A DNA stretch of 64,000 nt from VXNE01 sp965261535 (lineage in GTDB: Bacteria; Pseudomonadota; Gammaproteobacteria; Pseudomonadales; Azotimanducaceae): assembly GCA_965261535.1 (NCBI GenBank), contig OZ253469.1, positions 2,232,001 to 2,296,000 of the forward strand, read 5' to 3'. The notes beneath the pieces are model-generated. The model did not search any database, was not told the DNA's origin, and worked only from the letters and a program-made list of their open reading frames with translations. A program made the translations under genes and the position numbers. Shown in pieces: positions 45,742-54,227 of the stretch. Position 1 is the first letter of the stretch. Every line of letters starts with the position of its first letter.

Positions 45742-46410
45742 ATGTTTTGGGGTGCGAGAAGACTCCGGAGGGAACTATGCGGCCGTATTGATCCTTTCTG
45801 TGCTGACCAGATTGACGGAGCTTCCTATCGCTTGTCCATCGGACACGAAATCTATATCTCCCCCACAGCCGAAGCGACCGATCCAGGCACAAAGTCGATC
45901 ACTCGGCTGAAGAAAAGGGAGGGCTTCGCCATCCCACCCGGTCAATTTGCCTTTCTGCTGACTAACGAAGTTGTGAAAGTTCACTCTAGTGAGATCGCGT
46001 TCATCTCGATTCGGGCCAAAACGAAGTACCGCGGGCTCGTAAACGTATCCGGCTTCCATGTGGACCCTGGATTTGAGGGCCGACTGACGTACGCGGTATT
46101 CAACGCCGGCCCCGTCGGGATACACCTTCGCCAGGGCCAAGCCATCTTCCTCATCTGGTACGCCGACCTGAGTGATCCCGGAGAGCCCCGCGACCGAGGA
46201 CCCTACCGCATCCAAAGCGAATGGCTCAGTGGTCTCGGTGGAAAGCTGCACTCTCTCGCGGGTCTCGCCAGCTCTATGACTGCCGTAGAGCAGCGACTTG
46301 AACGGAGGCTTGATGCAGTGACCAAGGAATTGGCGATCTTTCGAGTTGTGGCTGCGATCGCCGTGACAGCGTTAATTGGCATCCTATTCAAACTGAGTAC
46401 CCTCAATTAA
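45742..46410 (+). CDS. dCTP deaminase/dUTPase-fold protein with C-terminal coiled coil and membrane anchor, likely inactive (222 aa)
   Basis: The DCD fold is evident: IDGASYRLSIGHEIYI, FAFLLTNEVVKVHSSEIAFI, IRAKTKYRGL, HVDPGFEGRLTYAVFNAG and IHLRQGQAIFLIW. Against E. coli Dcd (from memory) the active-site Arg110 is kept. Ser111, Arg115 and catalytic Glu138 appear as Ala, Tyr and Ala. A nucleotide-binding sensor is therefore more likely than a deaminase. Residues about 165-190 form a coiled coil and the last 20 a transmembrane helix (VVAAIAVTALIGILFKL). The ATG at 45742 gives this N-terminus. The stop overlaps the next start as TAATG. Bacterial dCTP deaminases act in phage defence, so a conflict role is plausible. 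Confidence 0.8.
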   Translation: MFWGARRLRRELCGRIDPFCADQIDGASYRLSIGHEIYISPTAEATDPGTKSITRLKKREGFAIPPGQFAFLLTNEVVKVHSSEIAFISIRAKTKYRGLVNVSGFHVDPGFEGRLTYAVFNAGPVGIHLRQGQAIFLIWYADLSDPGEPRDRGPYRIQSEWLSGLGGKLHSLAGLASSMTAVEQRLERRLDAVTKELAIFRVVAAIAVTALIGILFKLSTLN

Positions 46411-46807
46411 TGGTCGACATCGCAAAGAGCGAAAAGTATGGGACACGGGGTTGGATTTGGGGATCGTCAATTGTGTCCATCGCCACAGTACCCATGGGCG
46501 TGGTTGCCGTGTTGCTAGCAATGTGCTGGGGTAGGGGCCTTGCGGCTCTGGTTGCGCTATCGCTGTCGTTCTTCCGCGGGGTGGAGTTGCTGCTGGGTTG
46601 CTGGCGTTGCGCTTTAGCGCCAAGAGGATTCACGCTGAGATGCAGGTGCGTGTTATAGAGAACACCATCCAACGTTTCTTGGAGGAGTTGAAAGCGCGAG
46701 ACACAAGCGAACCGGATAGCAAAGATACGTCTCAATGGGCAGAGCTAGTGGACCGGCTCGATCGATTTGCCTCGAAGGCTCTTGAGAACGCGGATCGGCG
46801 CGCTTGA
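46410..46807 (+). pseudogene. Small membrane protein, apparently frameshifted
   Basis: The ATG at 46410 overlaps the DCD-like gene stop. The first frame encodes a membrane domain (IVSIATVPMGVVAVLLAMCW then AALVALSLSFF) and ends at 46658. A second frame from about 46598 to 46807 continues naturally with a helical cytoplasmic tail (HAEMQVRVIENTIQRFLEEL). One indel near 46598-46620 would join them into about 132 residues. It is probably the partner of the membrane-anchored DCD-like protein. Whether the break is real, a sequencing error or programmed is unknown. Confidence 0.55.
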
Positions 46808-46844
46808 GGCAATTTGACCCGGAGCCCCGTCGCGCGACAAGACC

Positions 46845-47459
46845 TCAGACTAGACGATTCGAAGGAACCCAGGGCATACGAGTCCAGTTGCCCGGTGGTG
46901 AACTAAATCCTTGATCGAGCGAGCCAAACCAACCACAGAAGGCCCTCGCCACCGCATCAGGGAAATTGCGACGATGTCCTGGACCACGCTTGCAAACATC
47001 GAAGTGTTTGGCAATTTGCGGGCCGGATCCCCCGAAGTAGACAAAGTCGTCGCTTAGCAAGACCCGATTGATCTGCGTATCATGATGAATGTTGTTTTCG
47101 TTGGGTTGGCCACCAGAACAACTGTGGTGCGAATCGGCCTGTAGCCACCTGCCACTGTCGTCTCGATGATAGATGTTGTCGCCGAAGGCCTGCTTTCGGC
47201 TTCCCGCCAGGATAGGCTTCTTCCGCTCATATCGGTCATCGTTCCAGTAGTCGTCGAAAGACATAGTTTCCGTCACTCTCATCGCGAATACCAAGTGGCG
47301 GTCCCTCCCTTGGCGCTTGCTTCCGGTACCCACCACCCAGTCCCCGACTTTCGCGCCTTTTCTAATCTGGGGCTTGCAGGTGGCGAGGGTACAGACCCCG
47401 AAAAAGGGATTCGGCGCAAAGCCATAGTCACGCGCGACCACGTAGGAGTACAAGCGCAC
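46845..47459 (-). CDS. Nucleotide modification associated domain 2 (Nmad2) protein
   Basis: The conserved core is RLYSYVVARDYGFAPNPFFG followed by CTLATCKPQIRKGAKVGDWV and VVGTGS, then SGRWLQADSHHSCSGGQPNE. This is the Nmad2 family, found with DNA base-modification and conflict genes. Family proteins usually start right at this motif, so I place the start at GTG 47459. An ATG at 47528 would add 23 residues and overlap the TIR-like gene by 50 nt. Function is unproven; a role in handling modified bases is inferred. It lies on the opposite strand to the kinase/MazG fusion within the same bracketed island. Confidence 0.8.
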   Translation of the reverse strand: MRLYSYVVARDYGFAPNPFFGVCTLATCKPQIRKGAKVGDWVVGTGSKRQGRDRHLVFAMRVTETMSFDDYWNDDRYERKKPILAGSRKQAFGDNIYHRDDSGRWLQADSHHSCSGGQPNENNIHHDTQINRVLLSDDFVYFGGSGPQIAKHFDVCKRGPGHRRNFPDAVARAFCGWFGSLDQGFSSPPGNWTRMPWVPSNRLV

Positions 47460-47478
47460 CGTATGAATGCCCGGCGGG

Positions 47479-47877
47479 TTAACGACACGCGTAACGTTCG
47501 ATGTCCCGTTGCGGACGAAGTTTTTCATTCGGTCCCCGCCACTCGCTCAGGCGACCATCAATTGCACTAATGATATCGTCTCCCCGCCAGCCCACGACAG
47601 CATCGCCATAGCTCTCAAGTGCCTCGGGCAACTTACAACCGGCCGCTCCGTTCTCGTACGCCCCCACGATAGTCTTGCCGCACTTGTGAGCGTACTCTAT
47701 TTCCCAGTTCACCCAGGGGCTATACCTTGTGTCAGGCGAGATGTAAACCGCCAACGCACTGCATTGCCGGATTCGTGGCCCGAGAATCTGGTACTTGATG
47801 TAGTTCTCGTCGTGGGCATTGTTCGGGTTGTCCGCCGACTGCAGGTGAGCTTTGTATATTTCGATGTTCTCAGACAT
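47479..47877 (-). CDS. TIR-like (ThsB/MTH538-type) domain protein, N-terminally truncated (132 aa)
   Basis: The sequence matches TIR-like nuclease/NADase-type domains from the second element on: AHDENYIKYQILGPRI, SALAVYISPDTRYSPWVNWE with the likely catalytic Glu region WEIEYA, KTIVGAYENGA and ESYGDAVVGWRGDDII. The usual first strand and helix (FISH-type start, about 28 residues) is missing. Upstream sequence in all three frames does not supply it, and the island border lies 114 nt away. The ATG at 47877 may thus express a crippled protein. In intact relatives a TIR domain makes or consumes a nucleotide signal. It precedes the Nmad2 gene by about 20 nt. Confidence 0.65.
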   Translation of the reverse strand: MSENIEIYKAHLQSADNPNNAHDENYIKYQILGPRIRQCSALAVYISPDTRYSPWVNWEIEYAHKCGKTIVGAYENGAAGCKLPEALESYGDAVVGWRGDDIISAIDGRLSEWRGPNEKLRPQRDIERYACR

Positions 47878-47991
47878 TTCAGATGACCCAGTTATCGACG
47901 GCTACGTCAGTGCTCATTCACGGTAACGCCAGCACCACAGTCAGCAGATTTCGAACAGCCGTCTTTTCCAATCTGGCGCTGCAAACATCCA

Positions 47992-48008
47992 ACCAGTTGG
48001 GTGACTAC
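47992..48008 (+). repeat. Right copy of 17-bp direct repeat flanking the 5.1 kb island
   Basis: ACCAGTTGGGTGACTAC, identical to 42901-42917. Removing one repeat and the 5074 bp between them (5091 bp in all) would leave only about 81 nt between the dehydratase stop and the CoA-transferase start. That is a normal operon gap. Confidence 0.85.
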
Positions 48009-48012
48009 ACCC

Positions 48013-48038
48013 GGCCCTCTTCGGAAGAGCCCGCGCGC
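48013..48038. terminator. Hairpin downstream of the dehydratase gene
   Basis: GCCCTCTTCGGAAGAGCCCG forms a short stem (CTCTT/AAGAG with flanking GC pairs). No U-tract follows on either strand, so it is at best a weak or factor-dependent terminator. It lies between the right direct repeat and the dehydratase stop. Confidence 0.3.
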
Positions 48039-48049
48039 CTACTGCAGCT

Positions 48050-49123
48050 TCACCCCCTCGATGGAAGCGCGACTGTCGCGCGCGAAAAGGCGCTCGCGGT
48101 TCCCGACTGGTTTTCGTTGCGCACATCGAGGTCGACCAGATGCTCGCCGTTCTGAACATACTTCCTGGCCACGGTCCCGTAGACCGTATTGGTGTCGCCG
48201 ACGATGTTCGGATGGCGGACCTGGGTCACCATCTTCTTCAGCGTGCCGTCGTCTCCCATCCAGTCGGTGCACATCTGCGCCAGCCAGCACACCCGCTGGG
48301 GTCCGTAATCGAACTGGCCGGGCATGCTCCTGCGGCTCTTGGCGTACGCGGCGTTGTAGCGACCGTGGGACTCTATGCGATCGCCGACGGACGCCCGCGT
48401 GCCGCGGCGCGTGCCGCAGACGCCGAAGGTGAACAGGTACAGCTCGTTGACGGTATAGGTGCCTTTCTTCAAGGGCGACATTTCATCGCCCTCGACGACG
48501 TCCTCCCAGTAGCGGGGTTCGGCGCCGCAACGTTCCCGTTCCCACACGAGCGGATCCGGGGATTCCTGCTGGACGTCGGCCTTGTGCTCGCGGTCGTAGG
48601 AAATCGTTTCGCTGCCGCCCCCGAGGATCTTGTAGCGCGCCATCAGCGTTCTCTTGGTTGCCACGACCTCGTGCCGCTGATTGGTGTAAGTCACCAGCCC
48701 GGTGCAGATGCAGAACGGACCGATCCTTCCGCTCTCCTTGCGAACCACCGGCCCCACCTGCTCGTGGATCGTGATCGTGTCTCCGATCCAGATCGGGCGA
48801 AAGATTTCCAGCTCCCCGCCCGCATAGTTCATGGCGAACCCACCCACCCGGGCTGGGTTTATGGCGCCATTGATCGCCGCGCCGACTCCGAGGCTTACGC
48901 TGTAGACGAACGTTGGCATCGCCGTGATCGCGCCGAAGCGGCTATTGGCAGCATGCTCCGGGTCGCGGTACAACGGGTTGTGGTCCCCGATGCCGTCGCC
49001 GCAACGCCGAATGTTGTCGAGGTTGGCTTCCTTCGACGAGCTGCCCGGCAACATCTGGCCGGCGCCCTTCCTGTACTCCTCCTCGAACTCGTCCATCGTC
49101 TCGATGGGTGTCGTATCTGCCAT
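48050..49123 (-). CDS. FAS1-like / MaoC-type acyl dehydratase (357 aa)
   Basis: Starts MADTTPIETMDEFEEEYRKG. The N-terminal hot-dog half contains GDGIGDHNPLYRDPEHA and GAITAMPTFVYSVSLG, the FAS1-like dehydratase pattern. The C-terminal half contains GDEMSPLKKGTYTVNELYLF and FDYGPQRVCWLAQMCTDWMG. Such double hot-dog proteins hydrate or dehydrate acyl-CoA substrates. It is on the same strand and between the GPH transporter and the two CoA-transferases, in line with one catabolic route. The operon is interrupted downstream by the bracketed island. Confidence 0.82.
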   Translation of the reverse strand: MADTTPIETMDEFEEEYRKGAGQMLPGSSSKEANLDNIRRCGDGIGDHNPLYRDPEHAANSRFGAITAMPTFVYSVSLGVGAAINGAINPARVGGFAMNYAGGELEIFRPIWIGDTITIHEQVGPVVRKESGRIGPFCICTGLVTYTNQRHEVVATKRTLMARYKILGGGSETISYDREHKADVQQESPDPLVWERERCGAEPRYWEDVVEGDEMSPLKKGTYTVNELYLFTFGVCGTRRGTRASVGDRIESHGRYNAAYAKSRRSMPGQFDYGPQRVCWLAQMCTDWMGDDGTLKKMVTQVRHPNIVGDTNTVYGTVARKYVQNGEHLVDLDVRNENQSGTASAFSRATVALPSRG

Positions 49124-49247
49124 GCGTGTTTCCCCCTGATGAGCGAACTGCCTATAAAGCCACGACGCCGGTCAAATTTCCAATCCAATTGCATCGACTG
49201 AACGGCGCGTCCTGGGATCTTCGCTCTTCGCTCCGAGATCGCGCTAC

Positions 49248-50710
49248 TCAGACCTTCCGCGCCGCCCTGCGACGCTCGAGCTCCGCCATGATCTCGCCGT
49301 GCCGGCGATAGTTGATGCGGTAGCGCAGGTAGAACAGGATCGCCAGGAGCGAGAAGATCGACGTTGCGGGCCCGACGATAAACCCCAGGTCCCACAATGT
49401 CTCCGCCGGTATCTCGCCGCGGGTCGCGTTCTCCGGGAAATCTATCGCGCTCAACAAAACGCCGCCGAAAAGCGTGCCGAACCCGGCTGTCGCCTTCTGC
49501 GAGAAGGCACGCGCCGCGTACAGAACGCCTTCGCGCCGAATGCCACTCTCGAGTTCGTGCTCGTCGGCCACGTCGGCCAGCATGGAATCCGTGGTGGCGT
49601 TGCGGACGGGCGCCACCAGCGCGGCGATGGTCGAGGCGCCGATATAGATCGCCAAAAGCCACGGGGAGCCGTTGGCCGGGAACCAGGAAACGTCGAGCAG
49701 CCGGAAGCAAATGGGCCCATTGATGGCGATGATCGAGAGCGCCAGCGTGATCATGACCGTGAGCCGCTTGTCGAACAGGCGCGTGACCAGCGGCGTCAGC
49801 ATGAACGAAACCGGAAACGCGAACAGGCCGACATAGGCCAAGTAGAATAGCTGCTCCGTTCTGAACCCCCAGAAATGGATGCCGAGGAACGGCGTGAACG
49901 CCAACTCCACGCCGGTCACCAGCGACGCGAGCAACAAGCCTAGAAATACGGCGCGAAAAGACCTGTTCTTAAGCACCTCCCAAATCTCGGTAAGCAGGGT
50001 CCAGAAACGTACCGTGGGGCGCTCCTGGGTCTCGCGCAAGTTCGGGATCTCCTTGCGCGTGCCCGCGGCGCACACCAGTATGGCGACGACCATCACCACC
50101 GCGAACGTGCGGCTCATCGCCGAATAGCCGTCCGGGTTCAGGAAACCCGGATCGTAGACGCCCTCCACAGTCGGGAAGTAATAGCCGGTGATGAGACCGT
50201 AGGAGACGGACACCGACATTGCGCCGATGAACGCGCTGTACGCGAAGAGCGTCGACCGCTGGTAGTAGTCGTGCGACATCTCCGCGCCGAGCGACAAGTG
50301 CGGGATGTTGTAGAGTGCGGGATGTTGTAGAAGGTATAGCTCGCGCGCACCAAAACGCCGAACGTCGTCAGCCAAAGGAATCCGGCGAAGTCCGAGATGC
50401 CCTCCGGCGGCGCGAACAAAAAAACGAAGCTGACGGCGAGCGGCAACGCCGAAGCCACCAGCATCGGATGGCGCCGGCCCCACCGCGTCTTGATTCGATC
50501 CGACCACGCGCCGATCAGCGGATCGGTCACCGCGTCCATCACCACCGAGATCGCGATGGCGAGCCCAACCAACGCGGCTTCGACGCCGACGATCTGCTGG
50601 TAGTAGAAGAGCAGCAGCACCCCCCACGCCATGTTCTTGAACGACCCCGCCGCCTCCCCAACGCCGAAGCAAAACATCGTGGGGATGGACAATTTTCTCG
50701 GCTCGGCCAT
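49248..50710 (-). pseudogene. GPH/MFS sugar transporter disrupted by a 17-bp tandem duplication
   Basis: A glycoside-pentoside-hexuronide/MelB-type transporter. The N-terminal part from ATG 50710 has FCFGVGEAAGSFKNMAWGVL and DPLIGAWSDRIKTRWGRRHP, the GPH signature. The C-terminal part has multiple helices and ends in a basic tail. Around 50297-50330 a 17-bp unit is present twice, shifting the frame after YTFYNIPHS. Removing one copy restores YNIPHLSLGAEMSHDYYQRS and a full protein of about 480 residues. The gene is therefore inactive or expressed only from slipped templates. It is divergent from the TonB receptor and heads the catabolic operon. Confidence 0.85.
50297..50330 (+). repeat. 17-bp tandem duplication inside the transporter gene
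   Basis: AGTGCGGGATGTTGTAG occurs twice head to tail (50297-50313 and 50314-50330). 17 is not a multiple of three, so the duplication itself causes the frameshift. Such short exact duplications arise by replication slippage and can revert. Confidence 0.9.
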
Positions 50711-50846
50711 CAGAGAACTCTCCTTTTTCCCGCCGCCCGCAGACCTTTTTCGAGCACGTTTCGGAGTTTTTCTAAATTGCTACAAAGCGTTTCACAGTTG
50801 TCCAAATTGGGCGACAAAAGTCGCTTCTGAATTTGGAGGAAATCCA

Positions 50847-53344
50847 ATGGCTACTATTTTTGTCCGAGGACGGCTTGTCCTCGCCGCGTTAGCCACTGCG
50901 GTCCTGACATTGGGCCTGACGGCAAACGCACAGGAAGCGGGGGAGGAAGAAGCTACCGACGCGTCCCTGATCGAGGAGATCGTGGTGACGGCCACCTACC
51001 GCGACACGCAGTTGATGGACACGCCCATCGCCCTCTCCGCCGTAACGGATGTGGAGATCATGCAAAAGGGCATCCAGGACATAACGTACCTCTACCAGTC
51101 GATTCCCGGACTCAACTATCGCGCCAACACCCTGAGCATGAGCAGGCCAAATATCCGCAGCATCCAGAATATCGTCGGCGGCAACTCGCCCGTGGGGGCC
51201 TATATGGACCTGGTGCCTATCGGCACCGCCGTCGCGCAGAACAGCCACAGCCTGGGTTCACTCTACGACATCCAGCGGGTCGAAGTGCTGAAAGGGCCGC
51301 AGGGAACGCTCTACGGCGAAGGCAGCATCGGCGGGGCGATACGCTATATCAGCAAGACGCCCGACTCCAGCGGCTTCGACTACTCCGTGCGGGCGACCCT
51401 CGAAGCCATGGCGCATGGCGACCAGGGAAACCGTTTCGACGCCATGCTCAATATTCCGCTCGGCGATCAGGCGGCGGTGCGCGTGGTCGCCTTCTCGCGC
51501 TTCAATGCGGGGATCATGGATGCGCCGGGGCTGCGCATGGAAGAAGAGATGTCGACTGGACGGAAGAAACCGGTGCCCGAGTAAGGGTCGCCCTGCAGGC
51601 CACTGACACTCTGCGCATTACCGGAATGTACCAATTCACCAACGCCGATTTCGGCGGCCCGGGGCTCGGCTTTCAGTGCTTCACCAGCGGAGGTGAAAAT
51701 CTCCCATCAACTTACCAACCACCCCAGATACCGTTTTACCCGCACCCGGGAATCATCTGCGACGGGTACGGCGACCAGTTCAACAAACGGGATCCGTACG
51801 TCACCCACCTGACGCACCCGGACGGCGTCAACGGCGGATTCAACGATATAGGCTTGTATAACGTCAGCGCCGAATGGGAGCTGCCGTTCGCGGACCTCCT
51901 CGTATCCGCGTCGTACCTCGACGAAGAGCGGCGCTACGCTCAGGAAGGAGCCCCGAACGACAGGTTCTGGGGTGGGTTTGCTGACAACGGCTGCGGCGGC
52001 ATGGTAGCACCAGAAATCTGTGTGTCCGGCAGGTATTCCGTACAGTCCGCCTACAACTGGGGTCGCCTGCGATTGGACCGTTACGCGAATGAGCTGCGTC
52101 TGGTCTCCAACACCGACAGCCGCTTGCAGTGGACCGTCGGAGCCTACTTCAAGGACGAGAGATCCCAGAGTGGCGATCATGAGCCCTGCCCGGCCACGGT
52201 CCCCTATGGCGGGCGCTCCGACTCCGCCCACTGTTTCGCCCAGTGGTACTTTGCTCCGGGCACGCCGATTGAGCATCAGAATATACTCGCCAATACCTTT
52301 AACGCCGTGCTCGCGGGCATCCAGGACACCTCGTTCAGGGATGCAACCGAGCAGTCTTACTTCGGCGAGGTCAGTTACCGGATCAACGACCAATGGGAGC
52401 TCCTGCTTGGCGCCCGCTTCGCCGACGTGACCATCGACATAGACACGCTTGAGCCGAATACTGACGATCGGAATCGCGCTCTCGCCACCTTCTCCCTGGA
52501 AGACAGGAAGAGCTCGCCGAAGGTCACCCTCACGTGGCGCCCCAACAACGACTTGATGATCTACGCCACACGGTCCCACGGGTTCCGCCCTGAACACATC
52601 AACGAGGGGCTTCTCGGCGCGGTCAACACGCTGGATGCGGTGCGCGCCAACGACCCGCTTGCCGAAGAGGTGTATCAAGTACTGATTGACGCCTACCAAG
52701 CCGAAGGCGATGAGATGATCAACTACGAACTCGGGGTCAAGGCGACGCTGGCCGATGGCCGCATGACCTTTGTCGGGTCGGTGTTTTCCATGGAATGGCG
52801 GGACATGCTCATCAACGCCTCATACCAGCCGCCGGAAGTTGCAAACGTACCAGCGAGACTGCTGCGTTTCCAAAGCAACATCGGCGCCGCAGAGTCCCAA
52901 GGCGTGGAGATAGAAGTGCGGGGTCAGGTCACCGACGCGCTGAGCTTCAGCGGTGGTCTCTACTGGAACCCGAAAGCGGATCTCCTCGCCGGGGGAGCGG
53001 GACAATACGAAGGCACGGTCGACGAGGGGAACCGCATGCCCGCCGCACCGATATACACGGTACACAGCTCGCTGGTCTACGCTTTCGAGATGGCCGGCTT
53101 CGACGCAACCGCTCGAGCCGATGCCTATATCGTGGATGAACAGTTCGACCGCGCCACCAACGATTTCGTAACACCGGCCTACCAGACCCTGGATGCGAAG
53201 CTCCTGCTGCGCCGGGACGACTACGAAGTTGGCTTTTTCGTCCGCAACCTCTTCGATGATGTGGTCGTCTACGAATTCAACTCCGTGGGCTACAACTTCG
53301 GCAGAGCACGCACTCTCGGAGTGCAGCTTAACTACAGCCTATAG
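50847..53344 (+). pseudogene. TonB-dependent outer-membrane receptor with one frameshift
   Basis: The ATG at 50847, with GGAGGA 6 nt upstream, opens a signal peptide (AALATAVLTLGLTANAQEA). The TonB box region (EEIVVTATYRDTQLMDTPIA) and plug domain (RVEVLKGPQGTLYGEGSIGG) follow. This frame ends at 51584. The rest of the barrel is in another frame, readable from about 51550 (DVDWTEETGARV, then MYQFTNADFGGPG) to the natural end ARTLGVQLNYSL at 53344. One indel within the GAAGAAGAGA run near 51541-51550 explains the break. When joined, the length of about 830 residues is typical. It would import a large substrate for the neighbouring transporter/CoA-transferase operon. Confidence 0.85.
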
Positions 53345-53369
53345 GCCAACGCAGTTCAGTTGATCTGCG

Positions 53370-53408
53370 ATGCGGCCCGCACCCCTGGGGAGCGGGCCGC
53401 ATTTTTTT
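53370..53408 (+). terminator. Rho-independent terminator of the TonB receptor gene
   Basis: An 11-bp perfect stem ATGCGGCCCGC / GCGGGCCGCAT with a loop of 11 nt is followed by seven T (53402-53408), 26 nt after the receptor stop. Confidence 0.9.
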
Positions 53409-53482
53409 GCCACACATTTCGGTTCGTTCTCTCCCGCAACATTTTCGCGCCTCGAAAACGCACCGCAGGCACCAACTTTCGA

Positions 53483-53887
53483 TCATTCAGCGATGAGCTG
53501 CACCCCTTCTGCACGAGCTGCACGGGCGAGTGATTCGTCGAGAGTGGCCAGCGCCGCTGACGTTCGCAGCGCAAGGTCGAGGTAGGCGGCGTCATACGCC
53601 GTGAGCTGGTGTTTGCGAGCAAGCGAGAAGATCGCGCGTAAGTCGGCATCGTGGCGGACGCGAATGGGGAGACCGTCTAGATCACGGAGAAACGCGTCCG
53701 CGTCTGCGGTGTCGATGCGACCGCGTCGTTCGTTAACGATCAGGATGTTGCGGATTTCCAGCGACCAGAGGGACGGTGCCAGCGCCTCGTCGTCGAGCAG
53801 CCGTTGCATGGCGGCGTCCGCGACGATGGACTGTTCATCGGGAAAACACCAGGCCGCCGTCACCGATGCATCAAGCACGAAAGGCAT
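53483..53887 (-). CDS. vapC: PIN-domain toxin, VapC family (134 aa)
   Basis: PIN RNase with the acidic active-site residues visible in FVLDASVTAAWCFPDE near the start, SLWSLEIRNIL, TAYDAAYLDLALR and ALATLDESLARAA. VapC toxins cut tRNA or rRNA when not bound by antitoxin. The start overlaps the antitoxin stop by 1 nt (TAATG), giving the usual antitoxin-toxin operon. Length is typical of the family. Confidence 0.92.
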   Translation of the reverse strand: MPFVLDASVTAAWCFPDEQSIVADAAMQRLLDDEALAPSLWSLEIRNILIVNERRGRIDTADADAFLRDLDGLPIRVRHDADLRAIFSLARKHQLTAYDAAYLDLALRTSAALATLDESLARAARAEGVQLIAE

Positions 53888-54129
53888 TACGGTCTTCGAC
53901 CCTCGTCACGGGCGGCAAGCAATTCGTCGAGAGGAATGGATGGCCTCCGAGACCGGGCGACTTTCAGGCGTTCAATGATCGAGCGGGGGTTGCCGGTAGT
54001 TTCCTCGACACCAATGATTTTCGCAATGGGGACGCCGCGACGCGTGATCGTGAAGGACTCGCCACGCTCGACTTCGCGAAGCAATTGAGGAAGGCGGGTC
54101 TTGGCTTCGTAGGAGCCTATGGTTTGCAT
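53887..54129 (-). CDS. Phd/YefM-family antitoxin of the PIN toxin (80 aa)
   Basis: Starts MQTIGSYEAKTRLPQLLREV, with ESFTITRRGVPIAKIIG, the Phd/YefM/VapB DNA-binding fold. The C-terminal 30 residues would wrap the toxin. The ATG at 54129 fits the family start; an in-frame ATG at 54147 lies inside the palindromic operator and is less likely. It represses its own promoter through the palindrome at 54146-54169. Confidence 0.9.
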   Translation of the reverse strand: MQTIGSYEAKTRLPQLLREVERGESFTITRRGVPIAKIIGVEETTGNPRSIIERLKVARSRRPSIPLDELLAARDEGRRP

Positions 54130-54145
54130 GGTTTCTGGTCGCCCC

Positions 54146-54169
54146 AATAGACTAGCCGACTAGTCTATT
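54146..54169. promoter_or_regulatory. Palindromic operator of the toxin-antitoxin operon
   Basis: AATAGACTAG and CTAGTCTATT are perfect 10-bp inverted arms separated by CCGA. The site lies 17 nt before the antitoxin start, the expected place for autoregulation by the Phd/YefM-type antitoxin. Confidence 0.75.
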
Positions 54170-54227
54170 GAATGACCGAGTCTATAGCAATGCAGTGAAG
54201 ACTGCAGGTGCAGGAAGTGCTCTCGGA

